Of a stretch of 64,000 nt of DNA, positions 8,372 through 18,016 are shown in pieces. The first letter of the stretch is position 1. Every line of letters starts with the position of its first letter. Position numbers and translations under genes: made by a program. The notes beneath the pieces were generated by a model. That model was not told where the DNA came from, made no database searches, and saw nothing but the letters and a program-made list of their open reading frames with translations. The DNA comes from Streptomyces marokkonensis (GTDB lineage: Bacteria; Actinomycetota; Actinomycetes; Streptomycetales; Streptomycetaceae), in the NCBI RefSeq assembly GCF_008312835.1, contig NZ_VSKS01000022.1:1-64000 (forward strand), written 5' to 3'.

Positions 8372-9027
8372 TGAGCCCCGAGCCCGCCCCGGCTCCGCTG
8401 CTGATCGCCTGCGCGCTCGGCATCGAGCAGTTCGCCCTGCGCAGGCCCGAGCGCGCCGGGCGGGGCGACCGGGGCGCGGGCGGGCCGGTCACCGTCCTGC
8501 GCACGGGCATGGGCCCGGCGGCGGCCGAGCGCTCCGTCACCCGGGTGCTCGCCGGCCCCGCCCTGCGTGACGCGGCCGTCCTGGCCACGGGCTTCTGCGC
8601 GGGCCTCGCCCCCGGGATGCACCCCGGTGACCTGGTCGTCGCCGAGGAGACCCGGGACCCGCGCGGCAGCGTCCCCTGCGCCGGGACCGAACTGCTGGTG
8701 AAGGAGCTGGTGCGCGCGGTCCCCGGGCGCACCGTCCACACCGGGCCCCTCACCGGCTCCGGCCACGTCGTCCGCGGCCACGAACGGTCCGATCTGCTCG
8801 CGACCGGCGCGATCGCGGTCGACATGGAATCGGCGGCCACGCTCCTGAGCGCCGTCCGCGCGGGCGAGCGCCCGGTTGCGGCCGTCCGGGTGGTCGTGGA
8901 CGCTCCAGAACACGAACTCGTCCGCGTCGGCACGGTCCGCGGTGGAATATCGGCTTTCCGTGTCCTTCGTTCCGTACTCCCGGCTTTCTATGAATGGCAC
9001 CGTTCCTTGCTGCTCCCCAGGAGGTGA
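8371..9027 (+). CDS. hpnG: Adenosylhopane nucleosidase HpnG
   Basis: 218 residues, ATG sharing one base with the shc stop. Phosphorylase/nucleosidase superfamily: a TGFCAGL glycine-rich segment in the first half and VDMESAA, the purine/ribose-contact motif of 5'-methylthioadenosine nucleosidase-like enzymes, in the second. HpnG removes adenine from adenosylhopane to give (phospho)ribosylhopane. It is directly followed by hpnH, which makes its substrate. Confidence 0.88.
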   Translation: MSPEPAPAPLLIACALGIEQFALRRPERAGRGDRGAGGPVTVLRTGMGPAAAERSVTRVLAGPALRDAAVLATGFCAGLAPGMHPGDLVVAEETRDPRGSVPCAGTELLVKELVRAVPGRTVHTGPLTGSGHVVRGHERSDLLATGAIAVDMESAATLLSAVRAGERPVAAVRVVVDAPEHELVRVGTVRGGISAFRVLRSVLPAFYEWHRSLLLPRR

Positions 9028-9032
9028 GCCAG

Positions 9033-10055
9033 ATGGCCATGCCGCTGCGTCAGTCCGTCAAGGTCGCTACATACTTGGCCGAACAGAAGCTCCGCAGACG
9101 GGACAAGTTCCCGCTCATCGTCGAACTGGAACCGCTCTTCGCCTGCAATCTGAAGTGTGAGGGGTGCGGCAAGATCCAGCACCCGGCCGGCGTGCTCAAG
9201 CAGCGGATGCCCGTCGCCCAGGCCGTGGGCGCGGTGCTGGAGTCCGGGGCACCCATGGTGTCGATCGCCGGCGGCGAGCCCCTGATGCACCCGCAGATCG
9301 ACGAGATCGTGCGCCAGTTGGTCGCCAGGCGCAAGTACGTCTTCCTGTGCACCAACGCCCTGCTGATGCGCAAGAAGATGGACAAATTCTCGCCCTCCCC
9401 CTACTTCGCGTTCGCGGTGCACATCGACGGCCTGCGGGAGCGGCACGACGAGTCCGTGGCGAAGGAGGGCGTGTTCGACGAGGCCGTGGAGGCCATCAAG
9501 GAGGCCAAGCGGCGCGGCTTCCGGGTCACCACCAACTCGACCTTCTTCAACACCGACACCCCGCAGACCATCGTCGAGGTGCTCAACTACCTCAACGACG
9601 ACCTCAAGGTCGACGAGATGATGATCTCGCCCGCCTACGCCTACGAGAAAGCCCCCGACCAGGAGCACTTCCTCGGCGTGGAGCAGACCCGGGAGCTGTT
9701 CAGGAAGGCCTTCGCGGGCGGCAACCGGCGCCGCTGGCGGCTGAACCACTCCCCGCTGTTCCTCGACTTCCTCGAGGGCAAGGTCGACTTCCCGTGCACC
9801 GCCTGGGCGATCCCGAACTACTCGCTCTTCGGCTGGCAGCGCCCCTGCTACCTGATGAGCGACGGGTACGTGCCGACGTACCGGGAGCTGATCGAGGAGA
9901 CCGACTGGGACAGGTACGGCCGCGGCAAGGACCCGCGCTGCGCCAACTGCATGGCGCACTGCGGTTACGAGCCCACCGCCGTCCTCGCCACCATGGGCTC
10001 CCTGAAGGAGTCGCTGCGTGCCCTGCGCGAGACCGTCTCCGGAAACCGGGAGTGA
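9033..10055 (+). CDS. hpnH: Adenosylhopane synthase HpnH (radical SAM)
   Basis: 340 residues from the ATG at 9033, preceded by AGGAGGTGAG at 9019-9028, a near-perfect ribosome site. The radical-SAM cluster motif is C38-x3-C42-x2-C45 (CNLKCEGC). [11 protein letters not shown] is the SAM-binding GGE motif. A C-terminal Cys-rich segment ([12 protein letters not shown]) matches the family. HpnH adds a 5'-deoxyadenosyl group to hopene, starting the C35 side chain. Confidence 0.95.
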   Translation: MAMPLRQSVKVATYLAEQKLRRRDKFPLIVELEPLFACNLKCEGCGKIQHPAGVLKQRMPVAQAVGAVLESGAPMVSIAGGEPLMHPQIDEIVRQLVARRKYVFLCTNALLMRKKMDKFSPSPYFAFAVHIDGLRERHDESVAKEGVFDEAVEAIKEAKRRGFRVTTNSTFFNTDTPQTIVEVLNYLNDDLKVDEMMISPAYAYEKAPDQEHFLGVEQTRELFRKAFAGGNRRRWRLNHSPLFLDFLEGKVDFPCTAWAIPNYSLFGWQRPCYLMSDGYVPTYRELIEETDWDRYGRGKDPRCANCMAHCGYEPTAVLATMGSLKESLRALRETVSGNRE

Positions 10056-10059
10056 GGCC

Positions 10060-11217
10060 ATGACCGCTGTCCCACTGGGGATGCCCGAGGCACCCGCGCC
10101 GCCGCTCGCCGAGCGGCGCGCGTCGCGGCGGATCCAGGTCGGTCCGGTGGCGGTCGGCGGCGGCGCGCCGGTGTCCGTGCAGTCGATGACGACGACCCGC
10201 ACCTCCGACGTCGGAGCGACCCTCCAGCAGATCGCCGAACTCACCGCGTCCGGCTGCCAGATCGTCCGCGTCGCCTGCCCCACGCAGGACGACGCGGACG
10301 CGCTCGCGACCATCGCCCGCAAGTCGCAGATCCCGGTGATCGCGGACATCCACTTCCAGCCCAAGTACGTGTTCGCGGCCATCGAGGCCGGGTGTGCCGC
10401 CGTCCGCGTGAACCCCGGCAACATCAAGCAGTTCGACGACCGGGTCAAGGAGATCGCCCGGGCCGCCCAGGACCACGGCACACCGATCCGGATCGGGGTC
10501 AACGCCGGCTCGCTGGACCGGCGGCTGCTGCGGAAGTACGGCAGGGCGACCCCCGAGGCGCTCGTCGAGTCCGCCCTGTGGGAGGCGTCCCTCTTCGAGG
10601 AGCACGGCTTCCGGGACATCAAGATCTCGGTGAAGCACAACGACCCGGTGGTGATGATCAACGCCTACCGGATGCTCGCCGAGCGCTGCGACTACCCGCT
10701 GCACCTCGGCGTGACCGAGGCCGGCCCGGCGTTCCAGGGCACGATCAAGTCGGCGGTCGCCTTCGGAGCGCTGCTCGGCGAGGGCATCGGCGACACCATC
10801 CGGGTGTCGCTGTCGGCGCCGCCGGCCGAGGAGGTCAAGGTCGGCATCCAGATCCTCCAGTCGCTGGGGCTCAGGGAACGGCGTCTGGAGATCGTGTCCT
10901 GCCCGTCCTGCGGGCGCGCCCAGGTCGACGTGTACAAGCTGGCCGACGAGGTCACCGCGGGGCTGGACGGCATGGAGGTGCCGCTGCGGGTGGCCGTCAT
11001 GGGCTGCGTGGTGAACGGCCCGGGCGAGGCCCGCGAGGCCGACCTCGGCGTCGCCTCCGGCAACGGCAAGGGCCAGATCTTCGTGAAGGGCGAGGTCATC
11101 AAGACCGTCCCCGAGTCGAAGATTGTCGAGACGCTGATCGAAGAGGCGATGAGGATCGCCGAGCAGATGGAGAAGGACGGCATCGCGTCGGGGGAGCCGG
11201 CCGTCACCGTGAACTGA
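10060..11217 (+). CDS. ispG: 4-hydroxy-3-methylbut-2-enyl diphosphate synthase IspG
   Basis: 385 residues from the ATG at 10060, four bases after the hpnH stop. N-terminal TIM barrel ([19 protein letters not shown]) and C-terminal 4Fe-4S domain with CPSCGR and [10 protein letters not shown] supplying the cluster cysteines. It catalyses the penultimate MEP-pathway step. Streptomyces usually carry another ispG elsewhere, so this copy is likely dedicated to hopanoid supply; that is inference from its place in the operon. Confidence 0.95.
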   Translation: MTAVPLGMPEAPAPPLAERRASRRIQVGPVAVGGGAPVSVQSMTTTRTSDVGATLQQIAELTASGCQIVRVACPTQDDADALATIARKSQIPVIADIHFQPKYVFAAIEAGCAAVRVNPGNIKQFDDRVKEIARAAQDHGTPIRIGVNAGSLDRRLLRKYGRATPEALVESALWEASLFEEHGFRDIKISVKHNDPVVMINAYRMLAERCDYPLHLGVTEAGPAFQGTIKSAVAFGALLGEGIGDTIRVSLSAPPAEEVKVGIQILQSLGLRERRLEIVSCPSCGRAQVDVYKLADEVTAGLDGMEVPLRVAVMGCVVNGPGEAREADLGVASGNGKGQIFVKGEVIKTVPESKIVETLIEEAMRIAEQMEKDGIASGEPAVTVN

Positions 11218-11246
11218 GCAGCACGGCATTAGAAGGGGGCCCGAGC

Positions 11247-13160
11247 GTGACGATTCTTCAGAGCATCCGGCAACCGCGCGACCTGAAGGCGCTGTCCGAG
11301 GCGGAACTCGGTGAACTGTCCCACGAGATCCGTGAGTTCCTGGTGCAGGCGGTCGCCAGGACCGGCGGTCACCTCGGACCCAATCTGGGGGTGGTGGAAC
11401 TCACCGTCGCCCTGCACCGGGTCTTCGAGTCGCCCGTGGACCGCATCCTGTGGGACACAGGCCACCAGAGCTACGTCCACAAGCTTCTGACCGGGCGTCA
11501 GGACTTCTCCAAGCTGCGCGGCAAGGGCGGCCTGTCCGGCTATCCCTCGCGCGAGGAGTCCGAGCACGACGTCATCGAGAACAGTCACGCCTCCACGGCG
11601 CTCGGCTGGGCCGACGGGCTGGCCAAGGCCCGCCAGGTGCGGGGGGAGAAGGGGCACGTCGTCGCGGTGATCGGCGACGGCGCGCTCACCGGCGGGATGG
11701 CCTGGGAGGCGCTGAACAACATCGCCGCGGCCAAGGACCGGCCGCTGATCGTCGTCGTCAACGACAACGAACGCTCCTACGCCCCGACCATCGGCGGGCT
11801 CGCCAACCACCTCGCGGCCCTGCGCACCACCGACGGCTACGAACGCGTGCTGGCCTGGGGCAAGGACGTGCTCCAGCGCACCCCCGTGGTCGGAAGCCCG
11901 CTCTACGAGGCGCTGCACGGCGTCAAGAAGGGCTTCAAGGACGCCTTCGCCCCGCAGGGCCTCTTCGAGGACCTGGGGCTGAAGTACGTCGGCCCGATCG
12001 ACGGCCACGACATCAAGGCCGTGGAGTCCGCGCTGCGCCGCGCCAAACGCTTCCACGGACCCGTCCTGGTCCACTGCCTCACCGAGAAGGGCCGCGGCTA
12101 CGAACCCGCTCTCGCCCACGAGGAGGACCACTTCCACACCGTCGGCGTGATGGACCCGTTCACCTGCGCGCCCCTGGCACCGTCCGGCGGACCGTCCTGG
12201 ACCTCGGTCTTCGGTGAGGAGATCGTCCGGATCGGGGAGGAGCGCGAGGACGTGGTGGCGATAACCGCCGCCATGCTGCGTCCGGTGGGTCTCGGGGCCT
12301 TCGCCGACCGGTTCCCGGACCGGGTGTGGGACGTCGGTATCGCCGAACAGCATGCCGTCGTGTCCGCGGCGGGTCTGGCGACCGGCGGCCTGCACCCGGT
12401 CGTCGCCGTCTACGCCACCTTCCTCAACCGCGCCTTCGACCAGCTGCTGATGGACGTGGCGCTGCACCGCTGCGGGGTGACCTTCGTCCTGGACCGGGCC
12501 GGTGTCACCGGCGTCGACGGGCCCTCGCACAACGGCATGTGGGACATGTCCGTCCTCCAGGTCGTTCCCGGCCTGCGCATCGCCGCGCCCCGCGACGCCG
12601 ACCAGCTGCGCGCCCAGTTGCGCGAGGCGGTCGCCGTCGACGACGCGCCCACCCTGCTGCGGTTCCCGAAGGAGTCCGTGGGCCCGGCGATCCCGGCCCT
12701 GGACCGGATCGGCGGGACGGACGTGCTGCACCGGGCGGACGCGCCCGAGGTGCTGCTGGTGGCCGTCGGCGTGACGGCGCCCGTCTGTCTCCGCGCCGCC
12801 GGACTGCTCGAGGCCCGCGGCATCGGGTGCACGGTGGTCGACCCCCGCTGGGTCAAGCCCGTCGACCCGGTCCTCCCGCGACTGGCCGCCGGTCACCGCC
12901 TGGTGGCCGTCGTCGAGGACAACAGCCGCGCGGGCGGGGTTGGTTCGGCGGTGGCGCTGGCGCTGGGCGACGCCGAAGTCGACGTGCCCGTACGCCGGTT
13001 CGGCATCCCGGAGCAGTTCCTCGCGCACGCCGGACGCGGTGAGGTGCTCGCCGACATCGGCCTCACGCCCGTCGAGGTCGCCGGGCGGATCAGCGCGAGC
13101 CTCGCCGTCGGGGACGTACTCGCGAAACAGCCACAGGACGCACAGGAGCACCAGGCATGA
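11247..13160 (+). CDS. dxs: 1-deoxy-D-xylulose-5-phosphate synthase
   Basis: 637 residues from the GTG at 11247, with GAAGGGGG about 8 bases upstream. The frame is open for about 280 further codons upstream, through ispG, but that is a shadow. The thiamine diphosphate motif [16 protein letters not shown], the transketolase-like central domain ([17 protein letters not shown]) and the C-terminal domain are all present. It makes DXP from pyruvate and glyceraldehyde 3-phosphate, the entry to the MEP pathway. It is probably a second, operon-dedicated dxs. The stop overlaps hpnO (ATGA). Confidence 0.95.
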   Translation: MTILQSIRQPRDLKALSEAELGELSHEIREFLVQAVARTGGHLGPNLGVVELTVALHRVFESPVDRILWDTGHQSYVHKLLTGRQDFSKLRGKGGLSGYPSREESEHDVIENSHASTALGWADGLAKARQVRGEKGHVVAVIGDGALTGGMAWEALNNIAAAKDRPLIVVVNDNERSYAPTIGGLANHLAALRTTDGYERVLAWGKDVLQRTPVVGSPLYEALHGVKKGFKDAFAPQGLFEDLGLKYVGPIDGHDIKAVESALRRAKRFHGPVLVHCLTEKGRGYEPALAHEEDHFHTVGVMDPFTCAPLAPSGGPSWTSVFGEEIVRIGEEREDVVAITAAMLRPVGLGAFADRFPDRVWDVGIAEQHAVVSAAGLATGGLHPVVAVYATFLNRAFDQLLMDVALHRCGVTFVLDRAGVTGVDGPSHNGMWDMSVLQVVPGLRIAAPRDADQLRAQLREAVAVDDAPTLLRFPKESVGPAIPALDRIGGTDVLHRADAPEVLLVAVGVTAPVCLRAAGLLEARGIGCTVVDPRWVKPVDPVLPRLAAGHRLVAVVEDNSRAGGVGSAVALALGDAEVDVPVRRFGIPEQFLAHAGRGEVLADIGLTPVEVAGRISASLAVGDVLAKQPQDAQEHQA

Positions 13161-14572
13161 CCACCGCGGAGTCCGCGCCGGAGTCGCCGGGGACCAAGGG
13201 GTTCGACCTCGGCGCGCTGCTGGCCGAGCGCGGGGCCGAGCGGTACGAGCTGCACACCCGGTACCTCAACCACCAGCTCCCGCGCATGCTGCGCACCATC
13301 GGCTTCGACAAGGTCTACGTACGCGCCGAGGGCGCCCACTTCTGGGACGCCGACGGCAACGACTACCTGGACATGCTGGCCGGTTTCGGGGTGATGGGCC
13401 TGGGCCGCCACCACCCCGTGGTCCGCAAGGCGCTGCACGACGTCCTGGACGCCTCCCTCGCCGACCTCACGCGTTTCGACTGCCAGCCGCTCCCCGGACT
13501 GCTCGCCGAGAAGCTGCTCGCGCACAGCCCCCACCTGGACCGGGTGTTCTTCGGCAACAGCGGCACGGAGGCGGTCGAGGGGGCCCTGAAGTTCGCGCGC
13601 TGTGCGACCGGCAGGCCGCGGGTCCTGCACTGCGAGCACGCCTTCCACGGCCTCACCACCGGTTCCCTCTCCGTCAACGGCGAGTCCGGATTCCGGGACG
13701 GGTTCGCCCCGCTGCTGCCCGACACGGCCGTGCCGCTGGGAGACCTGGACGCCCTGGAGCGGGAACTGCGCAAGGGGGACGTCGCCGCTCTGATCGTGGA
13801 GCCGGTCCAGGGCAAGGGCGTGCACGAGGCCCCGCCCGGCTATCTGCGGGCCGCGCAGGAGCTGCTGCACCGGCACAAGGCCCTGCTGATCGCCGACGAG
13901 GTGCAGACCGGGCTGGGCCGGACCGGTGACTTCTACGCCTTCCAGCACGAGGAGGGCGTGGAGCCGGACCTGGTGTGCGTGGCCAAGGCGCTCTCCGGCG
14001 GGTATGTGCCGGTGGGCGCGACCATAGGCCGGGACTGGATCTTCAAGAAGGTCTACTCGTCGATGGACCGGGTGCTGGTCCACTCGGCCAGCTTCGGGGC
14101 CAACGCCCAGGCCATGGCGGCGGGACTCGCGGTGCTGTCGGTCATGGAGGACGAGCAGATCGTCGCGAACGTCCGGACCACCGGCGAGCTGCTGCGCACC
14201 CGGCTGGCCGCCCTGACCGACCGCTACGAGCTGCTGTCCGACGTCCGCGGCCGGGGCCTGATGATCGGCATCGAGTTCGGCCGCCCCCGGTCGCTGAAGC
14301 TTCGCTCGCGCTGGACCATGCTCCAGGCCGCCCGCAAGGGACTCTTCGCGCAGATGGTGGTCGTGCCGCTGCTGCAACGGCACCGGATCCTCACCCAGGT
14401 CTCGGGCGACCACATGGAGGTGATCAAACTGATCCCGCCGCTCGTCATCGGCGAACGGGACGTGGACCGGTTCGTGAGCGCCTTCAGCGCGGTGATGGAC
14501 GACGCGCACGACGGCGGCCTGGTGTGGGAGTTCGGCAGGACCCTGGTGAAGCAGGCGGTCGCCGGCCGCTGA
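13157..14572 (+). CDS. hpnO: Class III aminotransferase HpnO (aminobacteriohopanetriol synthesis)
   Basis: 471 residues, ATG in a four-base overlap with dxs. Class III PLP aminotransferase: [15 protein letters not shown] (phosphate/PLP contacts), [12 protein letters not shown], and [14 protein letters not shown] holding the PLP lysine. HpnO gives the C35 amino group of 35-aminobacteriohopanetriol. As the last gene of a complete hopanoid operon its role is well supported by context; by sequence alone it could be an ornithine-type aminotransferase. Confidence 0.88.
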   Translation: MTTAESAPESPGTKGFDLGALLAERGAERYELHTRYLNHQLPRMLRTIGFDKVYVRAEGAHFWDADGNDYLDMLAGFGVMGLGRHHPVVRKALHDVLDASLADLTRFDCQPLPGLLAEKLLAHSPHLDRVFFGNSGTEAVEGALKFARCATGRPRVLHCEHAFHGLTTGSLSVNGESGFRDGFAPLLPDTAVPLGDLDALERELRKGDVAALIVEPVQGKGVHEAPPGYLRAAQELLHRHKALLIADEVQTGLGRTGDFYAFQHEEGVEPDLVCVAKALSGGYVPVGATIGRDWIFKKVYSSMDRVLVHSASFGANAQAMAAGLAVLSVMEDEQIVANVRTTGELLRTRLAALTDRYELLSDVRGRGLMIGIEFGRPRSLKLRSRWTMLQAARKGLFAQMVVVPLLQRHRILTQVSGDHMEVIKLIPPLVIGERDVDRFVSAFSAVMDDAHDGGLVWEFGRTLVKQAVAGR

Positions 14573-14591
14573 TCGGGCAGTTCCGGAACAT

Positions 14592-14626
14592 TTGCCTCTG
14601 AGGCAAGAAAATTGCCGCAGGGGCAA
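14592..14626. promoter_or_regulatory. Twin TTGCC-N5-GGCAA operators before an XRE-cupin gene
   Basis: Two inverted repeats of identical form: TTGCCTCTGAGGCAA at 14592-14606 and TTGCCGCAGGGGCAA at 14612-14626. Their centres are exactly 20 bases apart, about two helical turns, so two dimers would bind the same DNA face. They end 20 bases before the ATG of the regulator, which suggests autoregulation by the downstream XRE-cupin protein. Confidence 0.7.
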
Positions 14627-14646
14627 ATTTCCGGCTCAATGGAGGC

Positions 14647-15258
14647 ATGAGCTCCTCCGAGACCGAGCCGGCCAGCACGCTGCCCGCGGTCGCGCCGCAG
14701 CTGCGCGCGCTGCGACGACGGGCCTCCCTGACGCTCGAGGCCGCCGCCCGCGACGCCGGTCTGTCGCCCGCCCATCTCTCCCGCCTGGAGACCGGGCAGC
14801 GCCAGCCCTCGCTGCCGATGCTGCTCTCCCTCGCCCGGATCTACGGTACGACGGTATCCGAGCTGCTCGGTGAGGCGGTCACCGACCGGGACGCCGTGGT
14901 CCGCGCCGCCGACATGGAACCCACGGCGGCGGGTGGCTGGACGTACTGGCCTGCCGGTGCGCCCGGGCGCGGCATGCAGGCCCTGCGGGTCCACGTGCCG
15001 CACGGCTCCCAGGGCGACATCGTGCGCGTCCATCCCGGCGAGGAGTGGCTGTACGTCCTCAGGGGCCGGCTGCGGCTGCGCCTCGGGGACACCCTGCACC
15101 GGCTCTCCCAGGGCGACAGCGCGCACTTCGACTCGCTGACCCCGCACCGTATCGACGCTTCCGACCCCGACGGGGTCGAGCTGCTGTTCGTCCACACCCT
15201 GCTGCAGAGTCCCACGGCCGCGCTGTGCCTGGGCCCGATCCACGGAGACGCGACATGA
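14647..15258 (+). CDS. XRE-family regulator with C-terminal cupin domain
   Basis: 203 residues. The N-terminal helix-turn-helix (LRALRRRASLTLEAAARDAG and LSPAHLSRLETGQRQPS) is of the XRE/SinR type, and the C-terminal half is a small beta-barrel cupin (VHPGEEWLYVLRGRLRLRLG, then RLSQGDSAHFDS). Such proteins usually sense a small ligand through the cupin and control neighbouring genes. Its stop overlaps a 42-residue membrane protein (ATGA), forming a two-gene unit. Twin operators precede it. The ligand is unknown. Confidence 0.85.
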   Translation: MSSSETEPASTLPAVAPQLRALRRRASLTLEAAARDAGLSPAHLSRLETGQRQPSLPMLLSLARIYGTTVSELLGEAVTDRDAVVRAADMEPTAAGGWTYWPAGAPGRGMQALRVHVPHGSQGDIVRVHPGEEWLYVLRGRLRLRLGDTLHRLSQGDSAHFDSLTPHRIDASDPDGVELLFVHTLLQSPTAALCLGPIHGDAT

Positions 15259-15383
15259 GCGGTAAAGACATGGAGGAGAAGCTCCCCCGGGCCCTGTGGG
15301 TGCGGCTGTTCATCTACGTGGTGGTGGGGCACCTCTTCGCCGGCTTCATCTACTTCCTGTTCGAGATGGCTCCCAAGAAGTAG
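15255..15383 (+). CDS. 42-residue single-helix membrane protein (DUF6126-like)
   Basis: ATG at 15255 in a four-base overlap with the XRE-cupin stop. The chain has a short charged N-terminus (MSGKDMEEKLPRALWVR), one long hydrophobic segment (LFIYVVVGHLFAGFIYFLF, about residues 18-36) and a basic tail. From memory it looks like DUF6126, small membrane proteins found next to XRE-cupin regulators in Streptomyces. Its function is unknown; it could be the transported, sensed or inhibitory partner of the regulator. Confidence 0.75.
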   Translation: MSGKDMEEKLPRALWVRLFIYVVVGHLFAGFIYFLFEMAPKK

Positions 15384-15401
15384 GGCGGCGCTGCGCCCGC
15401 C

Positions 15402-16199
15402 TCAGTCGAGCATGCGCTCGCGCAGCCGCTCCCGGGCCTCGGGGGTGAGCCCGAGCCCCTGCTCCAGATAGGTGTCCACGCCGCCCCACGTCTCCTCGAC
15501 GGTCTCGAAGGCCGCCGACAGGTACTCCGCCCGCGCGTCGAACAGCGGGTCGAGCAGCTCCATCACCTCGGGGGAGTAGGCCGAGGCGGAGCTGCTGCTG
15601 CGGTGCACCCTGTAACGGCGGTGCTTGGCGCTGGACTTCAGGTAGTCGTCGACGATCGCGTCCCGTTCGACACCCAGGGCGAGCAGCGTCACGGCCACCG
15701 AGAGTCCCGCGCGGTCCTTGCCCGCCGCGCAGTGCATCAGCGCGGGGACGCTGTCCTCGGCGAGCGCGCTCAGCACCCGGGCGTGTTCGGCCGTGCGCTC
15801 CTTGATGATCAGCCGGTAGGACGTGATCATCCGGTCCGCGCCCTTGCCGTCGGCGAGGATCGAGCGCAGCTGGTCCAGGTCGCCGTCGCGGACCATCTTC
15901 CAGAACTCGGCGCCTTCGGCCGGGTCGCTGAGCGGCAGGTTCACATTGCGCACGCCGGGCAGTTCGACGTCCGGCCCCTCCAGCTTCTGATCGGCCGCGT
16001 TGCGGAAGTCGAAGATGGTGTGCAGTCCGAGCGAGGAGAGGAAGACGGCGTCCTGAGCGGTCGCGTGGGCGAGATGACCGCTGCGGTACAGCACCCCGTG
16101 CCGCACCCGCCGACCGTCCACGGTCGGCAGTCCGCCCACGTCGCGGAAGTTGCGCACTCCGGCCAGTTCGGGTTCGGTCGACGGGATCTGCTGCGTCAC
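15402..16199 (-). CDS. Tyrosine/serine protein phosphatase (PtpB-like)
   Basis: 265 residues from a GTG at 16199 with AGGAG upstream on the minus strand. The frame continues about 110 codons further but without a sensible start or composition. The catalytic loop HCAAGKDRAG matches the HCxxGKDRxG signature of atypical bacterial tyrosine phosphatases such as mycobacterial PtpB, and the N-terminal NFRDVGG motif is also typical. Cytoplasmic dephosphorylation of tyrosine, serine or phosphoinositides is likely; the substrate is unknown. It converges on the 42-residue membrane gene. Confidence 0.88.
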   Translation of the reverse strand: MTQQIPSTEPELAGVRNFRDVGGLPTVDGRRVRHGVLYRSGHLAHATAQDAVFLSSLGLHTIFDFRNAADQKLEGPDVELPGVRNVNLPLSDPAEGAEFWKMVRDGDLDQLRSILADGKGADRMITSYRLIIKERTAEHARVLSALAEDSVPALMHCAAGKDRAGLSVAVTLLALGVERDAIVDDYLKSSAKHRRYRVHRSSSSASAYSPEVMELLDPLFDARAEYLSAAFETVEETWGGVDTYLEQGLGLTPEARERLRERMLD

Positions 16200-16340
16200 T
16201 GAGGACTCCTCCCACTCGGCGCCGTCGCCGCGGCTCGTCGACGGGCACCACTCGACGATACGACATGCCTGCCTGGGGCAATGAGTTGTCCACAGGCATT
16301 GCCCGGCCGCGCCACGCGCTTCCGATGATGTCGGTGTCCG

Positions 16341-16577
16341 GTGGCGCGTCTGCGCTGGGGCGAGGATCACCCCTCGCCGACGCCGACGCCGACGCCCTCG
16401 CCCGGAGCCCGCTGCCGGACGACTGGCCCCTCGAGTCCCGGCTGGACGGACGCGCGGGCCGAGCGCGGTGCAGTACGTCCTCGGGGACGGGGCCGTCGTC
16501 CTCGCCTGCCTCCAGGCGCAGCACATCGGGGAACCCGTGTCCGCGCTCCGGCTGTGGCGCCTGCGATCGGATGATTA
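16341..16577 (+). pseudogene. Possible frame-disrupted gene remnant
   Basis: No single frame looks coding across this stretch, but high-GC3 segments follow each other in three frames: about 16341-16400 (starting VARLRWGEDH), about 16400-16465 (ARSPLPDDWPLESRLDG), then 16465-16577 (AVQYVLGDGAVVLACLQAQH, ending LRSDD and TAG). About 90 percent of codons in the last segment end in G or C. This fits a short gene broken by two frameshifts, or two sequencing errors. No family was recognised. Confidence 0.3.
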
Positions 16578-16856
16578 GGGCGTTCTGTCCGTTTAGGTGG
16601 ATTCGGTATAACGTGCCCCGATAGAACGTGAGATGACGGTGGGGCGCGTGAGCATCGTCATATCCGTGACGATGCGTTGTCGTCATGCCCACGTAATTCA
16701 CGGGAAATTCAAGGGAATTCGGAGCGCAATCGCCTCACGGATGACGCTCGGTGACGTCATTTCCCCCAGTGGATCACGGAAGAAACGGGTTCGCGGCGAA
16801 CCTCCGCTTGTCCCTTCGCGTCCAGTTCGCTTACGTTCACCACCGATCCGGACGGA
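16578..16856. other. Non-coding stretch with a perfect 9-base inverted repeat
   Basis: AT-richer than its surroundings. GCATCGTCA at 16652-16660 and TGACGATGC at 16667-16675 form a perfect inverted repeat around a 6-base loop; this could be an operator or a weak terminator. TATAAC at about 16607-16612 could be a -10 box. No gene was recognised. The promoter for the riboswitch leader must lie near the right end of this stretch. Confidence 0.4.
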
Positions 16857-17028
16857 CGCCTAATCCTGCCGCCGCCCGGAGCCCGCACACACTGACCCGT
16901 GTACGGCAGGAGCGGGGGACCCACAGGTAAGACTGCCTGTTCCGGTCTCCGGAACGGCTTGGGGTTAAGTCGCGTTGAATCGCGGCCGGGCATCTCCAGT
17001 CCGAACCCGACAGCTCACCTCGTAGGCG
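16857..17028 (+). ncRNA. ydaO/yuaA-type c-di-AMP riboswitch
   Basis: The leader of the LysM/M23 gene carries the conserved blocks of the ydaO class in order: AATCCTGCCG at about 16862, pairing TCCTGCCG with CGGCAGGA, then GGAGCGGGGGACCCA at 16909-16923, GGGGTTAAGTC near 16960, and CCGAACCCGACAGC plus ACCTCGTAGGCG near 17001-17028. In Streptomyces this class controls cell-wall hydrolase genes such as rpfA, with c-di-AMP generally lowering expression. The ribosome site GGAGAGGAA lies immediately after the aptamer, so control could act by termination or at translation. Confidence 0.88.
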
Positions 17029-17045
17029 CCGGAGAGGAATTCGTC

Positions 17046-17990
17046 ATGCCCGCGAAGGGTAAGCACCGCCGTACCAAGGCTCAGCGTTTCACCCGTTCCA
17101 TCGCCGTCGCCGGAACCGGTGGCGCCGCACTCGCCCTGCCGCTTCTCGGCGCCACCGGCGCGAACGCCGCCACGCCGCAGGCGGCCCCCGAAAAGGCCGT
17201 CCAGTCCCTTTCCGTCGCCGGCCAGAAGGCCACCGCCGAGAAGAGCGGCGAGGCCCGTACGTACACCGTGAAGGCCGGCGACTACCTCGCGAAGATCGCC
17301 GAGACGCAGGACGTCGACGGCGGCTGGAAGCAGCTCTACGCGGACAACCGCGAGGCCGTGGGTGACGACCCGTCGCTCATCCACCCGGGCCTGAAGCTCT
17401 CCGTCGACGGCAAGGCCGCGAAGGCCGCGCCGAAGAAGTCCGCCGCGCCGCAGTCGCCCAAGCCCTCCGCGCCGAAGGCCGAGAAGCCCGCCGAGAAGCC
17501 GGCGCAGCAGTCGTCCGAGCAGACCGCGGACCAGTCCTCCTCGAAGGCCTCCACCCAGACGGCCACCGCGAACCAGGCCACCTCCGGCTACAGCTCCCCC
17601 GTGCCGGGCGGCGGCGTCGGCACCGCCTACAAGGTGGCCGGCAGCATGTGGTCCAGCGGCTACCACACCGGCGTCGACTTCAGCGTCCCGACCGGCACCT
17701 CCCTGAAGGCCGTCGGCTCCGGCACGGTCGTCTCCGCGGGCTGGGCCGGCGCGTACGGCAACCAGGTCGTCATCAAGCTCGACGACGGCTACTACGCCCA
17801 GTACGCCCACCTGTCCTCGCTGTCCGTCTCGGCCGGCCAGACCGTGAGCGGCGGCCAGCAGGTCGGCCTCTCCGGCTCGACCGGCAACTCGACCGGCCCG
17901 CACCTGCACTTCGAGATCCGCACCACCCCGAACTACGGCTCGGACGTGGACCCGGTCTCCTACCTCCGCTCCAAGGGCGTCTCCATCTGA
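17046..17990 (+). CDS. Secreted LysM-M23 peptidoglycan endopeptidase
   Basis: 314 residues, ATG at 17046 with GGAGAGGAA upstream. Signal peptide at about residues 1-40 (KHRRTKAQRFTRSIAVAGTG, then a hydrophobic core ending in ANAA). LysM at about 75-120 (YTVKAGDYLAKIAETQDVDG to LIHPGLKLSV). A Lys/Pro/Ala/Gln/Ser-rich linker follows. The C-terminal M23 domain has HTGVDF and GPHLHFEI as Zn ligands. It should cleave stem-peptide cross-links outside the membrane during growth or spore germination. The riboswitch leader ties its expression to c-di-AMP. Confidence 0.93.
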   Translation: MPAKGKHRRTKAQRFTRSIAVAGTGGAALALPLLGATGANAATPQAAPEKAVQSLSVAGQKATAEKSGEARTYTVKAGDYLAKIAETQDVDGGWKQLYADNREAVGDDPSLIHPGLKLSVDGKAAKAAPKKSAAPQSPKPSAPKAEKPAEKPAQQSSEQTADQSSSKASTQTATANQATSGYSSPVPGGGVGTAYKVAGSMWSSGYHTGVDFSVPTGTSLKAVGSGTVVSAGWAGAYGNQVVIKLDDGYYAQYAHLSSLSVSAGQTVSGGQQVGLSGSTGNSTGPHLHFEIRTTPNYGSDVDPVSYLRSKGVSI

Positions 17991-18016
17991 CCCCTGGCGG
18001 CAGCCTTCCTGACACG

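Noticed and set aside
16265-16624. 119-codon gene as a single intact reading frame
   Set aside because: Its first and last thirds lack coding-like third positions and no family features are seen; a broken gene fits better.
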